Of a DNA stretch of 64,000 nucleotides, positions 49,720-59,678 are shown piece by piece. The stretch lies in contig CAUYUJ010022048.1 in assembly GCA_963575745.1 (NCBI GenBank), positions 201,001 through 265,000 on the forward strand, given 5' to 3'. The notes under the pieces were generated by a model that did no database searches, was not told the DNA's origin, and worked only from the letters and a program-made list of their open reading frames with translations. This DNA is from Prorocentrum cordatum (taxonomy: Eukaryota > Sar > Dinophyceae > Prorocentrales > Prorocentraceae). The translations under genes and the position numbers were made by a program. Within the stretch, counting starts at the first letter, position 1; each line of letters opens with the position of its first letter.

Positions 49720-50951
49720 TGAGCAGAAGTGAGCGCTATAGAAGTGAGTCCTGCTGCACCCTACCCTATGCAGACAGCTGCACACTAGTGCACTATGATA
49801 ATGATGTGACCCCTGGCTTTCATTATTATGAAGCTGATGGCACTGCCTTGAACATCTACGACATCACAGGATCTACACACTCACGCATCATCCAGTGTCT
49901 TAAATCCAAAAAGCCTCCTGCTGGATTCGACCGAGACCTCGCTAAGTTTGAGGAACTCGCTGATGGTCCACCACCAAGCGAGTCACCTCCAGCAGCTGCT
50001 CCTGAGCAGCCTCCTGCGGAGAACGATGGTCGGCTCCCGACCATCATAGAGGAAATAAAAGAAGATCTGGATGCCTTTGTCTTGAAGTCGTGGTATGCTG
50101 AACTTATGGATGACAGAGCACTCCTTGAAGCTGACACAGAAGAAGTCATGCATACAGTTCCGACATACATGACGGACTCACAGTGCGTGTTGGTCTCTAC
50201 GATCTGTGAAGATGTGCAAGGCCTTTTGCCGGTGCGGGGTCACCCGCCAGGATACGACATTGACACCTCATACTACGTTCCTTTGTGCTCCACGGTTCCG
50301 GACAGCCAACATGATCTGGACTCCGACGAGCACGGGAAGTACATCGAGCTTTGCTTCGCAGCAGACATGTCCAAAGTCGTCCTGTCCGAGCAGCAGCGCC
50401 GATTGTTGGATGACAGCAGCGTCACAACTATGCGAGTATATGTTAGCGCTGCCTCCAAACGTGCCGCGGTCGTCAAGGAAGACGATCTTTTCACGAAGGC
50501 CGACATTCAAGCGAATCCGGTCAAAGTTTCCAAAGCCCTTTACACAGAATTGAAGACGTGGCTTGACAACAAATGCTTTCAGATGACTGACCTGAGCAAA
50601 GCGTCGAACATCATGACTTCACGCTACGTATACAAATGGAAGTTTGTCAAGAACGAGAAGGGCGACATGGAACGGACGATCAGGTTGCGCTTGGTACTCC
50701 GTGGCTTCATGGACATTGAAGCCTTCGATGTCGAAACCTTCTCTGGCACGGCAAGGAGGTCAAACCAGAGACTGCTCGCAAGTTCTGCTGCATGCAACAA
50801 AGCTTGGATCATCGCTTCCCTGGACATCAACATTGCTTTCTTGAAGGGGCTGACCTATAGCGAGCTCGCCGCGGCAACGGGCGAGAAAGAGCGTGTGGTG
50901 TGCTTCACACTACCTCCTAGGTCAGCAGCTGTCCTTCGCACATGCCTTTGA
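49720..50951 (+). CDS. Polyprotein part 6: copia-type reverse transcriptase, N-terminal part
   Basis: The open frame extends upstream into the repeats; recognisable sequence starts at about 49750. After a linker, MRVYVSAASKRAAVVKEDDL and KALYTELKTWLDNKCF lead into the reverse transcriptase: MTSRYVYKWKFVKNEKGDME, RLRLVLRGFMD, ETFSGTARRSNQRLL and IASLDINIAFLKG, where the Asp pair holds the first catalytic position. The frame ends at TGA 50949-50951 after LRTCL; the next frame continues ESYDESKHCLRCLKPGTGTK, as the family requires. The overlap has CTT TGA G, which could be read by a +1 slip; mutation is equally possible. Confidence 0.9.
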
Positions 50952-51654
50952 GTCATATGACGAATCAAAGCATTGTCTTCGGTGTCTGAAGCCGGGGACG
51001 GGCACGAAGGATGCTCCCAGGGCATTCTCGTTGAAGCTCAGATCCATCACTAGGAGCTTTGGACTACAGCCTACTTCATACGACGAAGAGTTCGAGATGA
51101 GCTCAAACCTCTTGACAGCCAAACACGTTGATGATATCAATATGACTGGGAAGGAAGATTCTATTGACAAGTATGTCAAGTGTGTTGAAGATACGTTTGG
51201 AAAGTGCAAACTGAACAAGCACACATACACAAACTGTGCCGTTCGGTACAACAAGACCGATGATGGGAGCGTCACTCTTGATCAGGACGAATACATCAAA
51301 CAGCTTCGTCCTATCACACATCCAGAACTCACAGGAGCTGATCCTGAGAGCAAAGCGACAAAGACGATTTCTGATATGTTCGTCAGTCTTCGTGGCGCTC
51401 TAGCCTATGCGTTGATCACGCAGGTATGGCTGATGGTCTATGTTGTCTCACTACAACGTATCCAGGAACCGACAAACATCCAGGTACGACGACTGAACGC
51501 GGTTACCAGGAAATTGCAGGCAGGTCCGAAGAAGATAGTGTATCAAGCTATGACTCCAACAGGAGAGGTCGACCTGCATAGCGATTCTGGCTATCGTCGT
51601 CTCAACGGAGATGAAGACGACGAAGTCAAAGGCTTATGGTATCCGCGGGGCTAA
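50893..51654 (+). CDS. Polyprotein part 7: reverse transcriptase, C-terminal part, and RNase H start
   Basis: The relevant sequence begins at about 50950. It includes CLKPGTGTKDAPRAF (the family's GL-x-Q-x-P region) and TAKHVDDINMTG at 51117-51150, where the usual YVDD is HVDD. ALAYALITQVWLMVYVV and LHSDSGYRR, the first Asp of RNase H, follow. The frame ends at TAA 51652-51654 and continues in the +1 frame. Tyr-to-His in the catalytic box may impair activity. Confidence 0.88.
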   Translation: MWCASHYLLGQQLSFAHAFESYDESKHCLRCLKPGTGTKDAPRAFSLKLRSITRSFGLQPTSYDEEFEMSSNLLTAKHVDDINMTGKEDSIDKYVKCVEDTFGKCKLNKHTYTNCAVRYNKTDDGSVTLDQDEYIKQLRPITHPELTGADPESKATKTISDMFVSLRGALAYALITQVWLMVYVVSLQRIQEPTNIQVRRLNAVTRKLQAGPKKIVYQAMTPTGEVDLHSDSGYRRLNGDEDDEVKGLWYPRG

Positions 51655-52252
51655 CCTGCTGAGGCGTGGCCACACGCAAGCGGGGAAACCCGTCGTGCAC
51701 CTGGTGGACGCATACTGCAAGTCTCATCGACTGCAGGTGCGTTCGAGCTACTCTGCGGAAACACTGGCAGCAGCCCACAACTTGGAAGACTGCTACCCGA
51801 CCATTGTAACGCTCCACGAGCTACACTCGGGACCATTGACCCCCACACAGTTAAAGAACATATTGGAAATGGGTGGTCTATGTATCAAAGTCACTCTGAC
51901 TATTGATGCCGAGTCTGTCTTCAAGTCTTTGTCTAGCAAAGATCTGAAGAAGCCCACAGAATGTACTCTGCTTTGGCACATTAGCTGGATCCGCCAGATG
52001 ATGGAGCGCGGAATCGTTGAAAGCGTTCAATGGTGTGACACGCGGGATATGACTGCCGATGGTCATACCAAAGGTAGTATTGACCGCGCGTTGCTCCTAC
52101 AAGTAATGGCCGGCCAGCAATCCTTCAAGCACGAGCTGAAGAAACATACTCCGTATAGGGCGGGCAGGTCGTCTCAGGACGGCCCTGCCTCCCGAGCTAG
52201 CGGGGAAACCCGCATGCAGGTGCGCTCTAGTAGCGAGGAAACTCGCCGGTAG
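51611..52252 (+). CDS. Polyprotein part 8: RNase H
   Basis: The real content starts near GIRGANLLRRG (about 51640). SSYSAETLAAAHNLED supplies the catalytic Glu, and LTIDAESVFKSLSS the second Asp. WCDTRDMTADGHTKGSID is the C-terminal box of copia RNase H (normally MLADGLTK). It ends at TAG 52250-52252, about 100 bp before the 3' LTR. The last codons read through two GCGGG-GAAA-CCCGC-type micro-hairpins. Confidence 0.9.
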   Translation: MKTTKSKAYGIRGANLLRRGHTQAGKPVVHLVDAYCKSHRLQVRSSYSAETLAAAHNLEDCYPTIVTLHELHSGPLTPTQLKNILEMGGLCIKVTLTIDAESVFKSLSSKDLKKPTECTLLWHISWIRQMMERGIVESVQWCDTRDMTADGHTKGSIDRALLLQVMAGQQSFKHELKKHTPYRAGRSSQDGPASRASGETRMQVRSSSEETRR

Positions 52253-52355
52253 CGAGGCTACTCGCGCGCCCTTGCCTTGTAGGCAGCCGCTGTTGCCTAG
52301 CACTGTTTTTCCGTGTAATGTAGAAGTGCGGTGCTTGCTCGTCTCCTCCCCCTCC

Positions 52356-52641
52356 GACTTTAAACGGAGAAGGTTAAAGGCGAGATGTATATCGAGCATG
52401 CACCGCTGCCGTGCCTGGCTCAAGCCGGGCCCGGCCTAATATGTGATTGTGCCTCATTGAGGCGCACGACTTGTATCTGAGATCGGAAAATACCTTTTCC
52501 ATTGACGATGCCCCTTCTATCCTTTACTCCAGATCCCATGCTTCGTCTTGCTCTCTTGCTCATGCGATATGAGCCAAAGCCTGGGATATGGGAGCGCCTA
52601 AGGCGGACACATACCTAAGGCTTACCAGTGCGTTTTCGACT
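52356..52641 (+). repeat. 3' LTR
   Basis: The partner of 31668-31953. The preceding 20 bases (GTCTCCTCCCCCTCC) are pyrimidine-rich, so no purine-rich second-strand primer site is visible in the usual place. Confidence 0.92.
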
Positions 52642-52934
52642 CCCCGTTTCTTCCCCTTTTTGGGTCTCGAATTCCTGGTCCTCCGGGACGGTCGGTCCCT
52701 GCCAATGAGAGGCAGTTCAGCAGTGCCGCTCCCTCTTTAGAGTGGCACCCGCGGCACGTCTTCGGCGCAGCAACTGCGTTGATCGTGCAATGAACAGTCC
52801 GATCTTGGGGGAGGACGGACACAATGGAGCTGATGGGAGGGAATCCTCGCCCCAGGAGAAGGCAAGGGTGGTGTCACCGGAGGAGGTAGAGTCGGTGGGA
52901 GAGGAGGAGGGAGAGGAGGAGGGAGGAGGAGGAG

Positions 52935-52965
<31 letters not shown>

Positions 52966-52999
52966 GATGAGCAAGGCCAGCGTTAGCAAAGGGACCCCC
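52642..52999. other. Non-coding flank, (GGA)n/(GA)n at 52880-52965
   Basis: The CT-rich text after the LTR resembles the CT-rich 5' flank, as expected for one interrupted site. A GGA then GA microsatellite precedes the next fragment. Confidence 0.5.
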
Positions 53000-53400
53000 C
53001 CTTGTTCCAGACAACGTATGTTCAACGGTGCCAGCACCGGCAGCGAGATGCACAGTTGCAGGCGAACATCACAAGGCACACCGATCATGCATGCCAGGGG
53101 TCCGGGAGGAGATGGACGCCAGGTTCACCGCAGTCGGTGTTCGCCTCTATCATCAAGAGCAGCAACAAGCCGAAATACTATCCAGAGTGTGGACGCTTGA
53201 GGACGTAGAGCACCCGGGTCTTCCGCCTAAATGGATCGAGATCCACGGGTTCTGCGAGTACGGGGAGCTTTCGGAGAAGGGCATCGACCGCCCGAACTCA
53301 GCAGAAGTGGTTCGCCAAGTCTTTGCTGTGCTTCCGGAGGATCTTCAGAAACAGGTCGGCGAATTCGGGTCTCCAGGGCCAAGAACTAGCCATTCGCATC
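53000..53400 (+). pseudogene. Decayed coding fragment, possibly LINE ORF1-like
   Basis: Frames at 53000-53100 and 53028-53400 together give a coiled-coil-like stretch (REEMDARFTAVGVRLYHQEQ, then ILSRVWTLED) and an RRM-like stretch (KWIEIHGFCEYGELSEKGID, then VVRQVFAVLPEDLQKQVGEF). The pattern of coiled coil followed by a beta-strand/GFC segment is similar in plan to ORF1 of the LINE at 17380, but the residues differ. Frame changes and an adjoining GGA microsatellite suggest decay. I do not recognise the family with certainty. Confidence 0.4.
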
Positions 53401-54100
53401 CCCATCACGCCCAGGAGGAGGAGGAGGAGGAGGAGGAGGAGGAGGACCACCTCAGAGAGGTTGAACGGGAAGGAGGAGCAGGAGGAGGAGGAGGAGGACA
53501 CCAGAGAGCATAGGACGAGGACGTTCAACCGACCCCCATCTAGGGGGGTACATCGGCCTGTGGGGCCCAGGCCACGCCGCTGGGGATGGGGATCGGATAA
53601 CCGATGCTCATAAACGGAATTCGACCACCAGGAAATTACAGAGTTTCTTGGAGTCCGAGATCAACGCAAGCTACACCGCCAGGATCCATTGGGCCCCAGA
53701 TTATGCAGTATGGGTTGAGAGGCCCGAGTTGCAGGCAATCCAGATCGCGGAGGTGAGGAGGACTGAACCATCATCTGGGCGCTGGCCAGCCTCGCATTGA
53801 TCCAGAACATTCCCGCCGAGATGGCCTCGCCCGCTTTCGGGCGGTACCGACGCCCGTGGCGCTGGGGGGGCCCCGGGGGCCTGGGTTCGGAGGTATCTTC
53901 AAGTTTCACCGTCGTCCCTGGAGCATCTTGAAGAAAGGTATCCTCCGCGCTGGCAAATCCATTGGCCGTGCCTTACGGTGGGGTCTGGGGTCTGCCACCG
54001 GTCAGGATCCCCCCCGCGTCTGCTTGCGCGATTTGTAGAAGCACATCGGCAGAGCACCGGCCCATGCCCAGAATCCCGCCTCCCCCTCCCCCATCCTTCG
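53401..54100 (+). pseudogene. Microsatellite then further possible coding remnants
   Basis: A GGA microsatellite lies at 53415-53503. Positions 53630-53760 read SFLESEINASYTARIHWAPD then YAVWVERPELQAIQIAEV, and 53880-54036 read GGIFKFHRRPWSILKKGILR then AGKSIGRALRWGL. Both look protein-like rather than repeat-derived and may belong to the same dead element as 53000-53400. No family is recognised. Confidence 0.3.
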
Positions 54101-55234
54101 GCTAAACGTAGAAGCCCTGAATGAACAACGCCTACATGGGGCGATGGGGGAGAGGATGAGAATGCGGAGGAGCCGGCGAAGGAGCGCGAGAAGCAGGAGA
54201 GGGGAGGCGGAAAGGAAGGAGGATGAACATGAGGAAGAGGAGGAGCGGGAGTTGGAGGAGGACAGGGTTAGGAGAGGGAGGATGAGAGGCAGGGCGACGA
54301 GGACAGAACGGCTGCGACAGCGGCCCCACAGACCGCCGCCGCCCCGGTTCCTTGTTGCCACGTGCTGTAATGTCAGTGCCAACACTTCAATGGAGGTGTC
54401 TATGTCAGTAGGATGGAAGGTCCAAGATATGTGGGGGGCAGCAGAGTGAACACCAAAAAGCAATAGGGATAAGACCATAGGCAGAGGGATGAGGAGGAGG
54501 ATATACGGCGATCAGAGGAGGGCGGAGAGACGAGAAGAGAAGAGGAGGAACAGAATACAACGTAGTAGCGGATCAGGCCGTTGAACCAATTCGAGGTCGG
54601 AAGGGGATGATGGATGAATTTCTTCAATGGAGGAGTCTCCAGAGGAGGCGGGGATTCGTTTTGGCGATCGTTTTTGGAGGAGGAGGACCCAACCAGCCCA
54701 TCCAGAAACGTTGTCAGGAGGAGTATAATGCAGAGGAGGGGGGAGAGGAGGAGAACAATAGGAGGATGAGGGAGGAAGGAGGAGAGGATGAGGGAAAGGA
54801 GGGCGGAGGAAGAGCTGGAGGAGGGAGGAGGAGGAGGAGAGGGAGGAGGGAGGAGCGGTCTCTTGGGCCTCCCGGAGGCCTCTTGGGGCGTCTTGGGCCT
54901 GGGGGGGCCTCTTTGGCTTTTGGGGGTCTCTCGGAAGCCTCTTGGGGGCATCGGGGCCTCTTGGGGGGGCCCTCTTGGGGCCGTCTTGGGGCACCCGTGG
55001 CGGAGGAAAGGAGGAGCAGTAGGGCCCCCCTTCCGGGGCAAAATCTGGAGGCCGAAACCTTTTTGTAAAGTCAATGAGCTTGACTTCCGCACCGATGGGC
55101 CAAGGAACAGACTCTTCAACGCGTCTCGCGAACCTCCCCCTCCACACCTGGGGAGAGGGGGAGGGGTAAACCCCATCCCGAAGGGGAAGAAGGGGGGGTG
55201 GAAGAGGAAACGCTCTAAGCCACTCACGCCCAGG
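54101..55234. repeat. GA-rich DNA, CTTGG block (54860-54990), dispersed repeat F (55130-55240)
   Basis: Positions 54140-54300 and 54480-54850 are purine-rich. 54860-54990 is CTTGGGGGCC-type. 55130-55240 is the copy of the repeat found inside the LTR element at 43150-43265. No gene is seen. Confidence 0.55.
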
Positions 55235-55880
55235 GAGCAGGGAGGCGGGAGCAGGGAGGAGGGAGGAAGGAGGAGGGAGGAAGGAGGGAGGGGGGGAGGG
55301 AGGAGGGAGGAGGGAGGAGGGAGAAGAGGAGGGAGGAGAAAGGAGGAGGGAGGAGGAGGAGGGGGCGGGAGGAGGGAAGAGGAAGGAGGGAGGAGGGAGG
55401 AGGAGGCGGAGCAAGGAGGAGGAGGAGGAGGAGGAGGAGGAGGAGGAGGAGCAGAACGACCCCCTCCTGCCTCCCTCATGCTCCCCGTCGTCCTCCTCTC
55501 TCCTTCCCCCCCAGGAGGAGGAGGAGGATTTCCAAGGAGACCCCCACGGCCTCCAGAGCAAGCCCATCACGATGCCCAGAGGGCCCCACGGGGCGCCAAA
55601 GCCGAGCGACGAGCACGGGACACCCTGGGCCGGGGGCACCTTTCGCAACCTCCCCCCCCGCCCCCCTTGGCATCGCTCGGACGTGTGCATTTTTCTTTCG
55701 GCGAGGACCATCGAGGAGCATCCTCAAGCACGAAACCGACAAAAGCACAGGAAATGGAAGTCCGAGCGATGGCCAGCCCCCCCCCCCGGCGCTGCACAGG
55801 AGCCGCCCGGCGAGGGCGGCGCCGGCGCATGGGCCGAGATCAGGGATGACCCGGAGGAGCCGGCCGGCTGGCTGGGCGCC
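55235..55880. repeat. (GGA/GGGA)n microsatellite (55235-55450) and GC-rich DNA
   Basis: About 215 bp of GGA/GGGA repeats, followed by about 430 bp with no supported feature. Confidence 0.7.
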
Positions 55881-56060
55881 GTCGCCGTCTTGGTCATGCT
55901 TGCTTTTGTCGTGGTCGTCGCCAATTTCGTTGTAGTCGTCGATCGTCGAGGTCCTTGTCGTCGTCGTCGTCGTGGTCGTCGTCGTCGTGGTCGCTTTGCC
56001 GATTTCGTAGTAGTCGTCGTCGAGGTCGTGGTGTTGGTCCTCCTCGAGCCCTCCGCCTCC
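55881..56060. repeat. (GTC)n-rich tract
   Basis: GTCGTCGTCGTGGTCGTC-type trinucleotides, interrupted; the translations (poly-Val, poly-Arg, poly-Asp/Thr) are artefacts. Confidence 0.7.
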
Positions 56061-57239
56061 CCCTCCTGTAGGAGGTGGGGGAGGGGAGGATGGAGGAGAC
56101 CATGTGCGTGCTGCAAGCTACGAGAAGGTCGCGGGTCACCTCGTGTGAGCCATGGAGGGGTGAAGAGGAGAACGGGGGAAAGGGGCGAGAGGGGAAGGAG
56201 GATCGGGAGGATAAGCAGATGCAAGAACAGGGAGGAGGTTGGAGAGGGAGGACGGAGAGGTTGGCGGAGGGAGGGGAGGAGGAGGAAGAAAGACGATGGG
56301 AGGAGGAGAAGGAGGAGGAAGCGGTGGTGGGAAGGAGGGGGCAGGATGACACGCTAGGTGCGCTCGCGCCTCATCTGACCTCCTACCCCTTCCTCCCATC
56401 CCTTGCCCATTGCGCCGAATCTTGCTCGCGTGTCGTTGCCGACCTACAACTCTAACCAGAAGATGGGGGGGGAGGATGAGCGATGGGAAAGAGGAGGACG
56501 GTCGAGGGCCGCCGAGCACAGAGGGCGTAAGGCGACGGGAGAGGGAGGATGACGGAGGGAGCAGGGGCAGGAGGTCGGATGGAGTGGGGGAGCAGGGCTC
56601 GACCCAAACGTTGTTTTCTTTGTTCGGATTGGTTTCGTTTTCATCGTGTTTGCTTTCGGTCCTCCTTTTGCTGCAAATCGGAATCACAACGAAAACGGTC
56701 CACGAAATCGCCAGAACACTATTCAGGTTGAGACCTGTGGGGGAGGGGAGATGGTGTGGAGGTGGAAGAGACGACGATGTGACGGAACATGATCGGAGAG
56801 GTTTTACGGCCGTTCCCGCCGACCTTGACGGGAGGGAGGCACCTGGACGGCCGCGGATTCGGTGACGGAGGAGCAGGGTCAGGAGGTAAGAGGGAAGGGA
56901 AGGGGGCATTCTGGATTTCAAGTGTAAGTGCCGGAGGACACCGTCCTGAGGAGGACACCGTCCCGAGAAGGTCATCTCGAGCAATGCGGTAGTACGAAAC
57001 TAATTGATCGACCAGCATGGGCCACGAAGTGGTAGGAACATTTCAAAATCAGTTCAAGATCCTTGACGCTTCGCGCGTGCACAGCAGCCCATCTAAAGAC
57101 AGTGCCCCGGCGCGTTGTCTTGCTCAGGGAACTGTAGGAGCAAGCATCTGAACAAAGGGGGGGCAGCCGTTCAACCGAAGCTCGCGATCAGCCTGGGCAT
57201 GCCCACGAGTCAACCGAGCATGCCTTCGCAGATTGTTCG
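56061..57239. other. GA-rich and non-coding interval
   Basis: Positions 56160-56340 and 56480-56580 are purine-rich. GAGGACACCGTCC is doubled at 56935-56965. I recognise no gene. Confidence 0.4.
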
Positions 57240-58082
57240 ATGGAAGTCTCGTGGCAGCTTACCCGGGCTTCCTCGGGGCCCTCTTCGAGCCGTTTTGGAT
57301 TTCTTTGGGGTGCCCTCCCGAGGCCATCCTGGTGCCGTCATGGGTGGCCATGGGGGCCCTCTTGGGGTTACGTTGGATACCATCGATCACAACAGGGGGC
57401 GACGCTGATTACGGGCTTCCCATCGGAGACCGAAACATCATAGTTTGGGACCCCCTTGAGGCAGAGCAATCACCTCTCGCGGCGTTATTGTACGCTCTTG
57501 GGGCCGTTTTGGAGCCCTGTTGGGGCTCTCTTGGGCATTCTTGGAGCCATCTGGAGGCTTCTCCGTTGGCCAAAATTTGGAACCATGTCCCCGATGTGCC
57601 AAACCTTGTCAACAATAGGTTCTTCAGTGATGCTGGCTATGCACGAAGGGGGTGTTCTTGATCAGGTTACCCCTGTCGGAGCTCGATGAATCGTATCTTG
57701 AAGACCTCTTGCTTGTGACGCTCGTGGGGCCGTCTTGGAATCATATAGTTAGGGCCCCTCTTGGCGTTCGATAGGGCCATATTGGAGCAGTATTGAGGCT
57801 CAAAGCAAGTCGGAAGCGATCAGGCGAGAAGGCAACAACTTTGGGTGGTTTCTCGGGTTTGGAAAGGATGTATGCCTCTCGGGCGCGTCCTGGGGAGTCT
57901 CCGTGGCCACTTGGAGCCGTTGTATTGCCACCTTGTGGCCCCTAGGTGGAATTGTGGGCTATCTTTTGAGATGTGGGAGGTCACCTTCAGCTATCTGAAA
58001 CCATCCTTGCCGAAAAGCCTTTCAATGATGTCACCGATACGCCAAAACATGTCAAGCAGCACATGTTTTTGAATGAGGCTGT
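57240..58082 (+). repeat. CTTGG-type degenerate repeat block
   Basis: Units such as CTCTTGGGGTTAC, CTTGGGGCCGTTTTGGAGCC and CTTGGAGCCATCTGG recur, again with AT-richer patches between sub-blocks. Confidence 0.5.
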
Positions 58083-59014
58083 CTTTTAGCGAACGGGGGG
58101 ATTTCAATCAGCGCGGCAGAGGCACGCGGCCGCGTGGAGGAGGAGGGGGAGGCGCTCTTCGTCATCCTCCTCTTCGGCGTCCTCAGTCAGCGTCGTCCAC
58201 CCCCCTCTGCTCATCGCCCTGCTGTCTTCCTGCTCCCTGCTCCCCGGTGGAGCAGCAGCAGCAGCAGCAGGAGGTCCTCGTCGCCGTCCTGTCGTCGTCG
58301 TCCTCCTCCCCCTACACCTCAGCCTTCTGCCCCTGACAATCATCCCCAGGGAATGAATTTCGGGTCACGCGGGGATAATCAATGCCATGGGAGGAGGAGG
58401 AGAAAGAGGAGGAGGAGGAGGATCAGGAGGAGGAGGACCTGAAGGAGGAGGAGGAGGAGGAGGAGGACCAGGAGGAGGAGATCTCGGAGCTCGAGTCTGT
58501 CTTCCTGGGGCCTCCCTGGGGCTTGAGGTTCCTTTCCTCGGGGCTCTTTCTTCTCGGGACTCCTCGCTACTGCTGCCTCGGTACTGCTGTTGCATAACTC
58601 GAGCTCGTTTCTCCTCAGAGGGCACAGAGAGAACATATGAACAAGGAACAAGGAGAGGAGAAAGGAGAGAGGAGAGAAGAGTGGATAATGGCGAGGAGAG
58701 GAGGGAGGAGAGAGGAGAGGGGAGGAGAGGAACATCCCAAGTTACAAACCTATCAAGTCCTAATGTTTAACCTTTAACTAAAAAGTTCGATTTTCAAGGT
58801 CGCGGGTAGGGGCCTCATGGCCGGGGTTTTCCAGGGATAATCATTCCGGGGGGAGGGGGGGGGGCGGCCAGGGCAAGAAAAGGAAATTAGATAATGAAAA
58901 TAGAGGAGGAGAAGGAGGAACAGGACGAGGAGGAGGAGGAGGAGGAGGAGGAGGATGTGGAGACGATCGAAGAGAAAGGGCGAGAGAGAGAGAGAGAGAG
59001 ACGTCAACGCTCAC
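58083..59014. repeat. Microsatellites: (CAG)n 58248-58270, (GGA)n 58388-58485, GGAGA 58640-58735, (GGA)n 58903-58960, (GA)n 58980-59003
   Basis: These tracts account for most of the interval. No gene is seen. Confidence 0.65.
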
Positions 59015-59524
59015 GATGGCTGCAAAACGGCCCACGATGGCTTCGCCGGTGGAGGGAGAGAGAAGGCTCACGATGGCTTCAAGACGGCCGAATAATGCTC
59101 CAAGACGGCCCTAGACGGCCAAAGACGGCCTCTTGTTGGTGATGCTATTCAACATGAGAAGAAATTAATTTCGGTTCCGAACTTTTCGGGGGGTAATAAA
59201 GTTCGGCTCCGCCGCCCCCCCCCACCGCCGACCAACATCTTCTCCCCGGAGATTCGTTCTCTATGGTCCTCGGGGGGAAAGTTCATTGTCAGGGGCATGG
59301 GGTTATCCATCCTCCTCATCCCTCTTCCCCCTTCGTTCCTTCCTCCTCCTCCCCCCCTCCTCCTCCTCTTCCCCGGCCTCACGGCAGGTCGACAAGCATT
59401 TCACGTTGGTGTGTGTCGGGCGCGGAGGCGTTGACCCTCAGCTCGCCCCAGCAGGTCGTCCGACCTGACCGTCGTCATCTGATACCCGAGACACCATCGG
59501 CAGCGTCAAGGCCAACTGCCTCAC
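59015..59524 (-). repeat. CTTGG-type block in reverse orientation and CT-rich DNA
   Basis: CACGATGGCTTC, CCAAGACGGCC and CAAAGACGGCC units at 59015-59140 are the reverse complement of the CTTGG family. The remainder is C/G-run and CT-rich text. Confidence 0.5.
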
Positions 59525-59678
59525 CGAGCGCGTTTCACAACTCGCAGAGTGCCTACTCGCAAACGGCCCTAAAAACATCTGGATGCACCGGTGTAAAGTA
59601 TCGTAAATATCCCATGGCGGATCCAGGCCATTTCACGCGGTTACGAGTATCTACTTGGCGAGTAGTGGAACGCGCTCG
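59525..59678. mobile_element. MITE-like element family E, copy 2
   Basis: Left arm CGAGCGCGTTTCACAACTCG with GTGCCTACTCGCAAACG; right arm GTTACGAGTATCTACTTGGC ending AGTGGAACGCGCTCG. Same design as 24585-24728. The outermost 8-bp arms (CGAGCGCG/CGCGCTCG) are perfect. Confidence 0.72.

Larger units (their letters stand above)
32075..52265. repeat. Family of about 50 micro-hairpins, 14-15 nt, dispersed through the LTR element
   Basis: Form: 5-bp stem with a 4-5-nt loop. Examples of GCGGG-GCCA-CCCGC: 33992, 34406, 35249, 36080, 37464, 38001, 38673, 39237, 39273, 40331, 40355, 40598. Loop variants: GTCA (33047, 34370, 35279, 37956, 50234), GAAA (47505, 52200), GCAA (42206), GCGA (32100), GCTA (32209), GACA (38655), GGCA (37482). 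Stem variants with both strands changed: GCGGA/TCCGC (32075, 39126, 40778, 41951, 41966), GCGGC/GCCGC (33836, 39255, 46068, 46086, 46104, 46122), GCGAG/CTCGC (52233, 52252), GCGTG/CACGC (51664), GGGTG/CACCC (41106). Many neighbours are exactly 18 nt apart. They are found in different codon phases and after the last stop codon. Confidence 0.85.
31668..52641 (+). mobile_element. Giant Ty1/copia-order LTR retrotransposon (about 21 kb) with Tpt1 and RING domains
   Basis: Two near-identical 286-bp terminal repeats enclose the element. CCCC(G) at 31664-31667 and 52642-52645 is a probable target-site duplication. Internal order: Gag with CCHC knuckle, Tpt1/KptA-like RNA 2'-phosphotransferase, RING-H2, aspartic protease, two methyltransferase-like relics, integrase, reverse transcriptase, RNase H. 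Integrase before reverse transcriptase places it with Ty1/copia (Pseudoviridae-like). Typical copia elements are about 5 kb. The excess here comes from extra domains and two repeat-filled insertions (42389-45235, 47690-49720). Several frame breaks and one in-frame stop make this copy probably non-autonomous, though the LTR similarity says it is not very old. Confidence 0.93.

Noticed and set aside
55881-56060. Membrane helix (poly-Val) coded by the GTC tract
   Set aside because: Microsatellite translation; all three frames give homopolymers.
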